The notes under the pieces: model-generated
What the model was told of the DNA's origin: nothing
The model's input: the letters and a program-made list of their open reading frames with translations, nothing else
Databases searched by the model: none
Shown: positions 47,390 to 58,580 of the stretch, piece after piece
How the letters are laid out: each line of letters starts with the position of its first letter
How positions within the stretch are numbered: the stretch's first letter is position 1
Assembly (NCBI RefSeq): GCF_000829695.1
Contig: NZ_BBNN01000016.1
Coordinates: 62,001 to 126,000, forward strand
From: Streptomyces sp. NBRC 110035
Lineage (GTDB): Bacteria; Actinomycetota; Actinomycetes; Streptomycetales; Streptomycetaceae
DNA: 64,000 nt
Reading direction: 5' to 3'
Made by a program: the position numbers and the translations under genes

Positions 47390-48367
47390 ATGACCCAGGC
47401 ACCGACACCCACCGCGGACACCGTCCGCCGACTGGTCCGTACCCTCCTCCGGGACGAAGGGGACGGTGAGACCGCCGACGGACCGGACGTGCTGCCCGTC
47501 GACGAGAACGCCGCTCCCGCCACCTGGTGGGTCGGCACCCGGCACGTGCTGCGCCTCGCACTCGACCGGGAGACGAGCACGCGCCGGCGCCGTGAGCTGC
47601 GGCTGCGGGAACTCGTCCGCCCCCACATCCCGGTCGCGGTGCCGTCGAGCACGGCGCACGGCGAATGGGCGCCGGGCCTGGCCTACACCCTGGACACCAG
47701 GCTGTCCGGCGGGTCGGCGGAGGAGCACCGGGTGTCCGCCGTCGGTGAGACCGATCTGGCCGGGCTGTTCACCGGGCTGCGCGAGGTACCGCTGCCGCAG
47801 GCGGAGACGCTCGGTGTGCCGCGTGTCTCCCCGCGCTCCCTGGAGGCACTGCGCCGGGCCGCCGGACAGGCCGCCGAACGGCTGGCCGCCGCCGACGAGT
47901 TCGCGCCCGCCCGCCTGCGGCAGCTCACGCCGTCCGCCGCCGACCGGCTCGCCGCCCAGGCCGGTTCGCCGGTCCTCGTCCACCACGGCCTCACCGGCGC
48001 GCATCTCGTGGTCAGCACCGACGGCCGGGTGCGCGGGGTCCTCGGCTGGGCCGGGGCGGTGGTCGGCGATCCCGCCGAGGACATCGCGGGCCTGGCGCTC
48101 GCCGTGGGCTCCCCGGCCGCCGTACGTGCCGCCACCCTCGCCGGCTACGGCGCCCGCCCCTGTCTGCGCGGCCTGTGGCTGGCCCGCTGCGACGCCGTCC
48201 TCCACCTCGCCGACGCCCTCGCCGACGCCCTCGGCGGCGGAGGAGGCGCCGGCCCACTGGCGGAGCCCATGCCGCTGCCGCTGCTGCGCGTCCGGCTGCG
48301 CCGGGCCTGGGAGGCGATCCTGCTGGAGCGCGTGACGGACCTCCGCAGCGCCGAGGACATGCCGTAG
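47390..48367 (+). CDS. Aminoglycoside-phosphotransferase-fold protein lacking catalytic residues (predicted pseudokinase)
   Basis: A 325-residue APH-fold protein. The N-lobe contains RHVLRLALDRETS. Where active members have HGDxxxxN followed by IDW, this one has VHHGLTGAHLVV and GVLGWAGAVVGDPAEDIAGL. The catalytic Asp is replaced by Leu, the Mg-binding Asn by His and the metal-chelating Asp by Gly, although the rest of the C-lobe frame (GDPAEDIA) is conserved. Phosphotransfer is therefore unlikely, and a binding or scaffold role is inferred. It follows a possible 33-residue peptide and lies two genes downstream of geosmin synthase. The stop at 48367 faces convergent treZ. Confidence 0.8.
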   Translation: MTQAPTPTADTVRRLVRTLLRDEGDGETADGPDVLPVDENAAPATWWVGTRHVLRLALDRETSTRRRRELRLRELVRPHIPVAVPSSTAHGEWAPGLAYTLDTRLSGGSAEEHRVSAVGETDLAGLFTGLREVPLPQAETLGVPRVSPRSLEALRRAAGQAAERLAAADEFAPARLRQLTPSAADRLAAQAGSPVLVHHGLTGAHLVVSTDGRVRGVLGWAGAVVGDPAEDIAGLALAVGSPAAVRAATLAGYGARPCLRGLWLARCDAVLHLADALADALGGGGGAGPLAEPMPLPLLRVRLRRAWEAILLERVTDLRSAEDMP

Positions 48368-48376
48368 GCGCGCCCC

Positions 48377-48429
48377 GCCGGGTCACCCCCCGTCGGGTCA
48401 CCCCCGCCGGGTCACCCCCGTCGGGTCAC
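48377..48429. repeat. Tandem repeat, four copies of a 14-base unit
   Basis: GYCGGGTCACCCCC repeated four times (the first copy has one extra C, the last is partial) between the phosphotransferase-fold gene and treZ. The treZ stop codon at 48426-48428 is inside the last unit. Confidence 0.8.
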
Positions 48430-50171
48430 TCCTGCAGCAGCACCACCGCTGACTCGCCGGGCAGGTGCAGGACCCCGTCCGCGCCCGGCACGCCGGCGGG
48501 CTCCCAGGCGGCGAGTACGCGTGCATGCGGGACGCCCAGGGGGATCGCGGCCGGTTCACCGGCCAGGTTCACGGCCACCAGTACGTCCCCGCGCCGGAAG
48601 GCGAGCCAGCGCCGCTCCTCGTCGAAGACCACCTTGGTGTCGGCGAGGTCGGGGTCGGTGAGGTCCGGCTGCGCGTGACGCAGCGCGACGAGCCGCCGGT
48701 ACCAGGCCAGCACGTGTGCATGGGGTTCGCGCTCCGGCTCCGACCAGTCCAGGCAGGAGCGGTCGCGGGTGGCGGGGTCCTGCGGGTCGGGCACGTCCGC
48801 CTCGGCCCAGCCGTGCGCCGTGAACTCCCGCCGCCTGCCGTCGCGTACCGCCTCGGCGAGTTCGGCGTCGGTGTGGTCCGTGAAGAACTGCCAGGGCGTG
48901 CCCGCCGCCCACTCCTCGCCCATGAACAGCATCGGCGTGAACGGCGCGGTCAGCGTGAGGGTCGCCGCGCAGGCCAGCAGGCCGGGGGAGACCAGCGCGG
49001 CCAGCCGGTCGCCCCGGGCCCGGTTGCCGATCTGGTCGTGGGTCTGGCTGTAGCACAGGAGCCGGTGCCCGGCGATCCGCGTACGGTCCAGGGGCCGCCC
49101 GTGCCGCCGGCCGCGGAAGGAGGAGTACGTGCCGTCGTGGAAGAAGCCGCCGCAGAGCGTCTTGGCGAGTGCCGTGAGCGGGGCACGCGCGAAGTCGGCG
49201 TAGTAGCCCTGCGACTCCCCGGTCAGCGCGGCGTGCAGGGCGTGGTGGAAGTCGTCGTTCCACTGTGCGTGCAGCCCGTGGCCGCCGTCCGCGCGGGGTG
49301 TGACCTCCCGGGGGTCGTTCCGGTCCGACTCGGCGATCAGGAACAGCGGCCGGCCGGTGTCGGCCGACAGGGCGTCCACGGCCGCCGACAGCTCCTCCAG
49401 GAAGTGGCGGGCGCGCGTGTCCGCCAGCGCGTGCACCGCGTCCAGGCGCAGCCCGTCGATCCGGTAGTCGCGCAGCCACGCCAGCGCGCTCTCGACGAGA
49501 TACGTCCGCACCTCGTCCGAGCCGGGGGCGTCCAGGTTGACGGCGGCACCCCACGGGGTGTGGTGGGTGTCGGTGAAGTACGGGCCGAATCGCGGAAGAT
49601 GGTTCCCGGACGGCCCCAGGTGGTTGTGCACCACGTCGAGGACGACGCCCAGACCCAGGGCGTGCGCCCGGTCCACGAACCGTTTCAGCGCCTCGGGCCC
49701 CCCGTACGGTTCGTGCACCGCCCACAGCGAGACCCCCTCGTACCCCCAGCCGTGCCGGCCGGGGAAGGGACACACCGGCATCAGCTCCACGTGGGTGACG
49801 CCCAGCCCGGCGAGATGCTCCAGCCGCTTCGCGGCGGCGTCGAACGTGCCCTCGCGCGTGTACGTGCCCACGTGCAGCTCGTACAGGACGGCACCGGGCA
49901 GCGGACGCCCGTGCCACACCGCGCGCCAGACGAACGCGTCGTGGTCGACGACGGCGCTTTCCCCGTCGGGCCCGTCCGGCTGCCGGCGCGAGCGCGGATC
50001 GGGCAGGACCGGTCCGCCGTCCAGTGCGAAGCCGTACCGGGAGCCGTCCCGCGCGTCCGCCTCGCCCCGCCACCATCCCTCCCGTCGCGGATCGCGCGTC
50101 AACACGCTCGTGACGCCGTCGCACTGGAGCGTCACGTCGCCGGCCTGCGGTGCCCACACCTCGAACTGCAC
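48426..50171 (-). CDS. treZ: Malto-oligosyltrehalose trehalohydrolase
   Basis: A 581-residue GH13 enzyme that releases trehalose from maltooligosyl trehalose. An N-terminal carbohydrate-binding E-set domain (about 1-95) is followed by the (beta/alpha)8 barrel. GH13 regions are VVLDVVHNHLG, GLRLDAVHALAD (nucleophile Asp), FLIAESDRND (acid Glu) and SQTHDQIGNRARGD (third Asp). The C-terminal beta domain ends near residue 581. It works with treY (53464-55872) and the debranching enzyme (56049-58223), all on the same strand but separated by unrelated genes. Confidence 0.96.
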   Translation of the reverse strand: MQFEVWAPQAGDVTLQCDGVTSVLTRDPRREGWWRGEADARDGSRYGFALDGGPVLPDPRSRRQPDGPDGESAVVDHDAFVWRAVWHGRPLPGAVLYELHVGTYTREGTFDAAAKRLEHLAGLGVTHVELMPVCPFPGRHGWGYEGVSLWAVHEPYGGPEALKRFVDRAHALGLGVVLDVVHNHLGPSGNHLPRFGPYFTDTHHTPWGAAVNLDAPGSDEVRTYLVESALAWLRDYRIDGLRLDAVHALADTRARHFLEELSAAVDALSADTGRPLFLIAESDRNDPREVTPRADGGHGLHAQWNDDFHHALHAALTGESQGYYADFARAPLTALAKTLCGGFFHDGTYSSFRGRRHGRPLDRTRIAGHRLLCYSQTHDQIGNRARGDRLAALVSPGLLACAATLTLTAPFTPMLFMGEEWAAGTPWQFFTDHTDAELAEAVRDGRRREFTAHGWAEADVPDPQDPATRDRSCLDWSEPEREPHAHVLAWYRRLVALRHAQPDLTDPDLADTKVVFDEERRWLAFRRGDVLVAVNLAGEPAAIPLGVPHARVLAAWEPAGVPGADGVLHLPGESAVVLLQE

Positions 50172-50353
50172 GGACGGTTCCCCTTCGTCTGCTCACCGTG
50201 ATGTAGCCAGACCATGGTCGTACATCGGGGATCGATCCGCCGGTGAATGTTCCCTTTGCGGCGGGTGTCGCTGCCGCGGGAGCGGAGGGGGCCCGCGCGG
50301 CGCCTGTGCCGTCTCCTGGACTGTCCGGCCGGTGCTGACCGACAATCAGCGGT

Positions 50354-50905
50354 GTGACGTCGTCATTCGAGTTCAACACGTACCCCGCGCGGCTCTCCGA
50401 CGTGGAGCGCGACAAGGCGCTGAAGGTGCTGCGGGACGGCGCCGCCGTGGGGCGGCTGTCCCACGACACGTTCATCCGGCGCATGGAGCTCGCGCTCGCG
50501 GCCCGGTGCCCCGACGAACTCGTCCCGCTCACCGCCGACCTGCCCACCGAGGGCCGCTTCTCGCGCCTGGTGTTCGGCTCCGTGGAGGCGGTCTCCGGGT
50601 TCACGGTACGGCTGCGCGGGGCATGGCGGGCCGAGCGGCTGCCGAAGCTGCTGCTGCCCCATCCGATGACCGCCCACCCCTTGCGCATAGGGCGTGATCC
50701 CGTCAACGGGCTGCGGCTCCACCACGAGACGGTCTCCCGCATGCATGCCGAACTCCGCCGGCAGGGCGGCCTGTGGGTGCTGCGGGACCTCGGTTCCACC
50801 AACGGCACGACGGTCAACGGGCGTCGGGTGGTCGGTGCGGCCGTCGTCCGCGAGGGCGACCAGATCGGTTTCGGACGGATGACGTACCGGCTTGCGGCGA
50901 ACTGA
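50354..50905 (+). CDS. DUF1707-FHA domain protein
   Basis: A 183-residue cytosolic protein. The N-terminal DUF1707 domain (about 10-65) reads RLSDVERDKALKVLRDGAAVGRLS with DELVPLTADLP. The C-terminal FHA domain (about 110-175) carries the phosphothreonine-binding residues in LRIGRDPVNGL, VSRMHAEL and LGSTNGTTVNGRRV. FHA domains bind proteins phosphorylated by Ser/Thr kinases, so it is probably a signalling adaptor. The start is GTG at 50354 (50352 is also possible out of frame). It is divergent from treZ across a 182-base gap. Confidence 0.88.
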   Translation: MTSSFEFNTYPARLSDVERDKALKVLRDGAAVGRLSHDTFIRRMELALAARCPDELVPLTADLPTEGRFSRLVFGSVEAVSGFTVRLRGAWRAERLPKLLLPHPMTAHPLRIGRDPVNGLRLHHETVSRMHAELRRQGGLWVLRDLGSTNGTTVNGRRVVGAAVVREGDQIGFGRMTYRLAAN

Positions 50906-51385
50906 CCGGCCGTCCGGAGGCGGTCGTCGACCCCCTTCGCCTTCCACGGTGCGGACGCACCCCTCACTGGTCTGCCCCGGACCGGCCGACGCCCAAAACC
51001 TCGGCACGGGCACAGGAACGGACACGGGTGACGGCAGCGGCGGCCTGCGCCCGCTCCCGCCCACGAACACCGCCCGGCTGACCGCGCTCACCCTCGCGGG
51101 CCGCAGGCCGGCGCTGCGCACCGTGGGGCTGCTGCACCGGCCGGCCACCACCACCGGCCACGACCCGGCCGGGGCGCCGCCGGAGTTGGACCGGCTCATC
51201 GACGCGCGGTGCACCGACTACCGCGGCACCTGCGCGACACGCCGGATCCCGGTCGCGCGTCAGGCCGAGCAGCAGGCGCGGCCGGTGGTCGCCGCGTTCG
51301 AACCGGACCCACGGCACCCCCGCACACTCTCCCGTTCGGGTGAGCAGGGCTGGGGTGCCGGCGGCGCCGTGCCGATGCATCTGGA
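50906..51385. other. 480-base interval with a coding-like plus-strand remnant
   Basis: A plus-strand frame ending at 51389 is strongly GC-biased at third positions from about 50980 on (PGPADAQNLGTGTG, then RLTALTLAGRRPALRTVGLL and PPELDRLIDARCTDYRG). It has no clear start or known domain. It ends by overlapping the start of the inhibitor gene (ATGA at 51386-51389). It may be a degraded gene whose 5' end is lost, or a real unrecognised protein of up to about 150 residues. Confidence 0.4.
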
Positions 51386-51817
51386 ATGACGTACACCTCA
51401 CCCACAGCGGTACGGGGCGCGCTGCTGGCGGCGACCGCCCTCCTCGCCTTCCTCGTCCCCACCCCCGCGCAGGCCGAACCGGCCCCCCGAGGCGCAGCCG
51501 CCTCCGACAGCTGGCTCCTCCTCGGTGTGGACCGGGGCGAGACCCGGACCGGCACGACACCCGGCCGCCTGCTCCTCTGTGACCCGCCCCAGGGCCACCC
51601 GCGCGCGGCCGAAGCCTGCGCGGAACTCGCCGCGGCGGACGGGCGCATCACCGGCATCCCGGCCCGGGACACCTACTGTCCGATGGTCCACGCCCCGGTG
51701 ACCGCCCACGCGCGCGGCCAGTGGCGGGGGCAGCCGGTCGAGTACACGGAGACCTTCCCGAACCGGTGCGCGATGGAGGCCCGGACCGGCTCCGTGTTCG
51801 CTCTGGACGGGTTCTAG
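51386..51817 (+). CDS. Streptomyces subtilisin inhibitor (SSI family)
   Basis: A 143-residue secreted protease inhibitor. A signal peptide (LLAATALLAFLVPTPAQA, cleavage near 30) precedes the SSI domain. Four cysteines (LLLCDPP, EACAEL, TYCPMV, PNRCAME) form the two expected disulfides. The reactive site in CPMV matches the original SSI with P1 Met. The end VFALDGF is close to the SSI terminus VFAF. It inhibits subtilisin-like and metalloendopeptidase enzymes, usually the host's own proteases during aerial growth. It converges on the M14 peptidase gene across a strong shared hairpin. Confidence 0.93.
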   Translation: MTYTSPTAVRGALLAATALLAFLVPTPAQAEPAPRGAAASDSWLLLGVDRGETRTGTTPGRLLLCDPPQGHPRAAEACAELAAADGRITGIPARDTYCPMVHAPVTAHARGQWRGQPVEYTETFPNRCAMEARTGSVFALDGF

Positions 51818-51826
51818 AAGACCCAC

Positions 51827-51877
51827 GGGGGCAGGGCCGGGAGCGGGCGGGGTCAGCCCGCTCCCGGCCCTGCCCCC
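51827..51877. terminator. Very strong bidirectional hairpin (22-base perfect stem)
   Basis: Arms 51827-51848 and 51856-51877 are exact complements around a 7-base loop. The loop and right arm include the stop codon (TCA 51853-51855 on the plus strand) of the convergent M14 peptidase gene. Confidence 0.85.
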
Positions 51878-53133
51878 GCACCCGCGCGGGCGTGCAGCGC
51901 CGCCGCCACGACCGTGCGGACCTGATGCTCCACCTGGTGCGCCACGGGCACCCAGCGGGCCCGGAAGTGCACGGCGAACGCGTCGCTCCACAGGGCGACC
52001 AGGCGCTCGAGCCGCGCCGCCGCCTGCGCGTCGGTCTCCCGCACCTCCCGCAGCAGCATCGCCGCCGCCCGCAGCGGCACCCGGCGCGTGAACGCGTCCA
52101 CGCTGGCCACGTACGCCCTGGTGCCGTCGGGCGGCGGGGCGCGGACCAGGTCCGCGGCCAGCCCCGGGACCAGATCCAGCCCCCAGGTGGCCGCCCGCAG
52201 CAGCGGACCGCCGGCGACGCCGGCACCCTCCATGGCCCCGGGCCGGGCCTCCTCCAGCACCTGCCGCACCTCGCGCGCGTCCCGCAGCAGCCGGCCCGCG
52301 AGATGCCGCAGCGTCTCGGCCGGAGCCGGATGCGGCTCCGGATCGTCCACCAGGGCGCCGGCCCACATCGGGACCTCGACGACCGCCGTCAGACCGCCGT
52401 AGCGGTGCGCGTGGTACCAGGTGCTGTGCCGCGCGTCGTCCGGCAGGCTCGGATACGCCGGACCGGACCCCGCCGCGGGCATCACCCGTACCCCGGGGCC
52501 GGACGCCGGCCAGCCCGCCGCGTCCGAGGCGCCCGTCTCCACCGGGATGTGCATTTCCGCGGCGGACTTCGCGAACGGCTCGGCGAGCCCCGGCACGTCC
52601 CTCGTCAGCTGGACCCAGCTGCCGCCCAGATCGGTTCCGTGCAGCGACACCTGGAGGTAGGGACGCAGCTCGTCGATGACCCCGGTCAGGGCCAGGGTCT
52701 CGGGCGGCAGCCGGTCGGGCGGCAGGGCCGACGGGGCCCACTCCGGCTGTTCCCGGCCGACGGGACGGAAGAAACCCAGGTGGTAGTCGTACAGGCTGTC
52801 CGGCCTCGTCGCCGTATGGAGGCTCGCCCCGTCGGGGTCCGCGCACAGCAGGAAGTGCCAGGACGTACCGTCCCGCAGCTCCCGCTCCGCCACCGCCCGC
52901 CGGGCCAGCGCGAGCAGCGTGGCCCCGCCGGCCGGCTCGTTGGCGTGGGCGCCCGCGACCACCAGCACGGCCCGCCGGGCGTGCCCCACGGACAACAGGT
53001 GCAGCGGTCGCTCCGCGCGGGAGAGCCCCACCTGCCGCAGGACGCACAGGCCGGGCCGTCGGGCCGTCAGCACGCGGGCGGCGGAGACGAGTTCGGCCAC
53101 CGTCGGGTAGCGCAGCTCCGGCAGGAGACCCAC
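51853..53133 (-). CDS. M14 family zinc carboxypeptidase-like protein
   Basis: A 426-residue peptidase. GTG 53133 is chosen since homology starts with LLPELRYPTVAELVSAARVL. The zinc-binding motif HANEPAGG (His and Glu at about 77-80) and a second zinc His in VSLHGTDLGG match M14 carboxypeptidases of the cytosolic or succinyl-arginine-deacylase-like type. The substrate Arg/Asn region CADPDGASLHT is also present. No signal peptide is visible, so it is probably cytosolic. The C-terminal 60 residues are helical and end in an Ala/Gly tail. It lies between treY and the convergent inhibitor gene. Confidence 0.88.
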   Translation of the reverse strand: MGLLPELRYPTVAELVSAARVLTARRPGLCVLRQVGLSRAERPLHLLSVGHARRAVLVVAGAHANEPAGGATLLALARRAVAERELRDGTSWHFLLCADPDGASLHTATRPDSLYDYHLGFFRPVGREQPEWAPSALPPDRLPPETLALTGVIDELRPYLQVSLHGTDLGGSWVQLTRDVPGLAEPFAKSAAEMHIPVETGASDAAGWPASGPGVRVMPAAGSGPAYPSLPDDARHSTWYHAHRYGGLTAVVEVPMWAGALVDDPEPHPAPAETLRHLAGRLLRDAREVRQVLEEARPGAMEGAGVAGGPLLRAATWGLDLVPGLAADLVRAPPPDGTRAYVASVDAFTRRVPLRAAAMLLREVRETDAQAAARLERLVALWSDAFAVHFRARWVPVAHQVEHQVRTVVAAALHARAGAGAGPGAG

Positions 53134-53463
53134 CCCCCGTCCACCACCCGTCGTCGCACACCGCAGTACCCCACGGCCGCGGACCGGTGTCAAGGGCGCG
53201 ACGGGGGAGACCCCGGAGGGGGCGCACACGGCGTGCACGACCGGCGCCTCCACCCCGTCTCGTCTCCCACCCGGGCGACCCGGGCAGGTTCCTCCACGCC
53301 CTGTCGCCGGACCCGCCCGTGCCCGGCCCGTGCCGCGCGGCGCCACGTCCGCTCTTCCCCCGGCCCGCCGGACAGGAGGCCCCCACCCGCCGCACCGGGA
53401 CCCGTCCGACGCCGCGAACCGCCACCCCGGGCGGACGACGCGACGCGGGTCCGACGACAGGTC
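53134..53463. other. 330-base interval upstream of the M14 peptidase
   Basis: No gene was found. The sequence is C-rich on the plus strand with short GC-only hairpins; it should carry the peptidase promoter and the treY terminator, but no clear elements are visible. Confidence 0.5.
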
Positions 53464-55872
53464 CTACGCCCCGCCCGGCTCCCCGGCGCGCTCCAGCAGG
53501 GCCACCGGCGACCGCTCGAACAGCTCCGCCACGCGCACGTGCCCCGTGAACTCCCGGCCGGGCACCAGCACGTCGGTCCAGCGGCCCGGCGGCAGCGCCA
53601 GCCGGGTCTCCCGCCAGCCGCCCGCCTCCGCCAGCCGCAGCGACAGCCGGGTCACGGCGGTCAGCACCGCGCCGGACCGCACGAACGCCACGCAGTGCCC
53701 GGCCCCCGGCCCCTCGGCGGTCAGCGGTTCGTACGACGCCGTGTCGCCGAACACCCCGGGCCGCCGTGCCCGCAACCGCAACGCGGCCCGCGTCACCGCC
53801 GCCTTGCCGCAGCCGGCCGCGTCCGCGCCGTCGCCGTCGTCCGCCCCGGCCGGGAAGTCCACCGCACGCCGGTTGTCCGGGTCCACCAGGACCCGGTACT
53901 CGGACTCGGTGCCCTGGTAGACGTCGGGCACGCCCGGCATCGTCAGATGGACCAGGGCGGCGCCCAGCACGTTCGCGTGGATGTACGACTCCAGCGAGGC
54001 ACGGAACCGTACGACCCGTTCGCCCGTGGCCCCGCACGGCCCCGCCGCCACGAACCGGGCCACCGCCTCCTCGTACGCCGGTTCCCGCTCCGTCCAGTTC
54101 GTGTACAGGCCCGCCTCGCGCACATGCTTGAGCAGCGCGCCCGTCACCCGCTCCGGGTCCGCCGGGCCCAGTCCGAACACCGTCTGCCAGGCGGCCCACG
54201 CCAGCTGCGGGTCCGGCACGCCCTCGCCGACGTGGGTCACCTCCGCCAGGACGTCCGCCCAGCGGCCGGGGCACTCGGTGAGCACGTGGAGCGCGGCCCG
54301 CACGTCGGCGCTGCGCTTGGTGTCGTGCGTGGTGACGACGGTGCCGGTCGCCGGCCAGTCGCGCTGCACGCGCGCGCAGTACGCGTGGAACCGCTCCGGG
54401 GACAGCGCCGGGGAGCCGGGGTCGTGGCCCACCTCCGTCGCCGACAGCAGCGGCACGTAGCGGTAGAACGCCGTGTCCTCCACCGACTTGGCCCGCAGCG
54501 CCGACGCGGTCTGCGCGAACCGCGTACGGAACTCCACCTGCCCCGGCCCGTCGCCGTACCGCCCGAGCACCAGATCCCGTACGACGTCCACCGCCCCGGC
54601 CTCCTCGGGGACGGCGAAGGCGCGCCGCGCGCCGGCCGCGGCCTCCCCGGTGACCACGCCGGCCGGGTCCACGGAGGCGTAGGGCCGGTAGACCTCGAGC
54701 CGGACCAGGAGCTCCTCGAGCGCGGTGCGCAGGGCCCAGGGCGCGCGGTCGCGCAGCGCGGGCTCGGGCGACGCCGCGCACACGCGGTCGGCGACCCGGG
54801 TCAGCCGGGCGACCTCGGTGGCCAGCTCGTGCGTGAGCACCTCGTACCCGGCCCGCCGCACCGTCGCCTCCCACTCGCCGCCCCGGTCCGGCTGCGGCGC
54901 CGCGAACCGGCGGTACCGGCCGAGCAGTTCCCCGGCCCCGGCCGGGTCCGTGAACAGACCGTCCACGTGCCGCAGGGCGTCGTAACCGGTGGTGCCCGCG
55001 ACCGGCCAGGAGGCGGGCAGCGGCTCGCCGTCGGCGAGGATCTTCTCCACCACGGTCCAGCGGCCCCCGGTCGCCGCGTGCAGCCGGCGCAGGTATTCGT
55101 CCGGGTCGGCGAGCCCGTCCGGGTGATCGACCCGCAGCCCGTCGACGACGCCCTCGCGCAGCAGCTGGAGGATCTTGGCGTGGGTGGCCTCGAACACCTC
55201 GGGGTCCTCCACGCGTACCCCGATCAGCTCGGAGATGCTGAAGAAGCGGCGGTAGTTCAGCTCGGTGCGGGCCAGCCGCCACCACGCCAGGCGGTACCAC
55301 TGGGCGTCCAGGAGCTGCGGCAGCGGCAGACGGGCGGTGCCCTCGCGCAGCGGGAACGCGTGGTCGTGGTAGCGCAGCACGTCGCCGTCCACCTTCAGCC
55401 GGCCGAGCTCCGCGCCGAGCGGCCCGCCCAGCACCGGCAGCAGAATCCGGCCGCCCTGCGCCTCCCAGTCGATGTCGAACCACCGCGCACGGCGCGACGA
55501 GGGCCCCTCGCGCAGCACCTCCCACAGGACCCGGTTGTGGCGCGGGGACATCGCCATGTGGTTCGGGACGATGTCCACGACCAGGCCGAGACCGTGCTCG
55601 CGCGCGGTGCGCGACAGGTCCCGCAGCGCCGGCTCGCCGCCCAGCTCCTCGCGCACCCGCGCGGGGTCCGTCACGTCGTAGCCGTGCCGGGAGCCCGCAA
55701 CCGCCTCCAGGACCGGCGACAGGTGCAGATGGGAGACTCCGAGCGAGGCCAGATACGGCACAGCGGCCGTCGCGGCGGCGAACGGGAGGTCGGGCTGCAG
55801 CTGCAGCCGGTACGTGGCGGTGGGCACCGGGGGCCCGGGGCGCCGGGATCGCTCGGATCGCTCAGAGGTCAT
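53464..55872 (-). CDS. treY: Malto-oligosyltrehalose synthase
   Basis: An 802-residue GH13 isomerase that converts the reducing-end glucose of maltodextrins into an alpha,alpha-1,1 trehalose unit. ATG 55872 is chosen because TATYRLQLQPDLPFA and ASLGVSHLHLSPVLEA follow as in all TreY. GH13 regions are VVDIVPNHMA, GLRVDHPDGLADP (nucleophile), WTVVEKILADGE (acid) and VVTTHDTKRSADVRA (third Asp). The family-specific end contains DVYQGTE and a C-terminal beta domain. It acts before TreZ and after GlgX. It is separated from glgX by 176 bases containing slipped repeats. Confidence 0.96.
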   Translation of the reverse strand: MTSERSERSRRPGPPVPTATYRLQLQPDLPFAAATAAVPYLASLGVSHLHLSPVLEAVAGSRHGYDVTDPARVREELGGEPALRDLSRTAREHGLGLVVDIVPNHMAMSPRHNRVLWEVLREGPSSRRARWFDIDWEAQGGRILLPVLGGPLGAELGRLKVDGDVLRYHDHAFPLREGTARLPLPQLLDAQWYRLAWWRLARTELNYRRFFSISELIGVRVEDPEVFEATHAKILQLLREGVVDGLRVDHPDGLADPDEYLRRLHAATGGRWTVVEKILADGEPLPASWPVAGTTGYDALRHVDGLFTDPAGAGELLGRYRRFAAPQPDRGGEWEATVRRAGYEVLTHELATEVARLTRVADRVCAASPEPALRDRAPWALRTALEELLVRLEVYRPYASVDPAGVVTGEAAAGARRAFAVPEEAGAVDVVRDLVLGRYGDGPGQVEFRTRFAQTASALRAKSVEDTAFYRYVPLLSATEVGHDPGSPALSPERFHAYCARVQRDWPATGTVVTTHDTKRSADVRAALHVLTECPGRWADVLAEVTHVGEGVPDPQLAWAAWQTVFGLGPADPERVTGALLKHVREAGLYTNWTEREPAYEEAVARFVAAGPCGATGERVVRFRASLESYIHANVLGAALVHLTMPGVPDVYQGTESEYRVLVDPDNRRAVDFPAGADDGDGADAAGCGKAAVTRAALRLRARRPGVFGDTASYEPLTAEGPGAGHCVAFVRSGAVLTAVTRLSLRLAEAGGWRETRLALPPGRWTDVLVPGREFTGHVRVAELFERSPVALLERAGEPGGA

Positions 55873-55950
55873 GCAGACGTACGTACCCGCCCTGCCGCCC
55901 TTCCTGTCACGAGTCCCTCCGCTGCCGTGCCACGGGCCGCGCCCCGCCCT

Positions 55951-56032
55951 GCCTCGTTCGCGCCGCGCTGCCCCGCCCTGTCCGCCCTGCCTCGTCCGCG
56001 CCGCGCCGCGCCGCCTCGTCCGCGCCGCGCTG
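55951..56032. repeat. Three imperfect copies of a CCTCGTCCGCGCCGCGC unit
   Basis: GCCTCGTTCGCGCCGCGCTG at 55951-55970, with related copies at 55989-56006 and 56013-56032, between treY and glgX. It is a slippage-type tract with no coding sequence. Confidence 0.7.
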
Positions 56033-56048
56033 TCCGCGCCGTCGTCCG

Positions 56049-58223
<2,175 letters not shown>

Positions 58224-58580
58224 GACTCTTTCAGGTGTACGGCGCCGATGGGGAGCCTTGGCCCGGAGTGTTGCCGTGTCGTCCGTTGCCGTGCTGTCGT
58301 CCTACCGACCGTCGTACGGACTGCCGGGGTTCCCGGCGGGCCGGCGCGGCGTGATCCCTCCGTGGCCTCGCGGATCTCCAGGCATCTGCCCCGGCCGCAA
58401 CCTCTGTATGCGCGTTGTGACTTCGTGCACTCGCCGTGCACGGACGCGGTAGAAGAGGGTTGCGGAAAGCGGAAGTTGAGAAACGACCGTGCCATCGGGC
58501 TGCACCGTGCACCGCAAGCGGAGTACTCTCCTTGATCGTTGGGGCTGGGAGTGCTCGGGGGAGCGGAAGGCGGTGCGCGG
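58224..58580. promoter_or_regulatory. 357-base divergent region between glgX and the HEPN gene
   Basis: No gene. It holds a GTGCAC-TCGCC-GTGCAC inverted repeat (about 58427-58443) and the AT-richer sequence GAAACGACCG, then GAGTACTCTCC near 58481-58530, probably the promoter of the plus-strand gene. Confidence 0.5.

Noticed and set aside
51398..55525. Very long minus-strand open frame (over 1300 codons) across the inhibitor, peptidase and treY genes
   Set aside because: It is antisense to, or out of frame with, genes with clear catalytic motifs; its translation is Arg/Gly/Ala-rich low complexity, the usual shadow of high-GC coding DNA.
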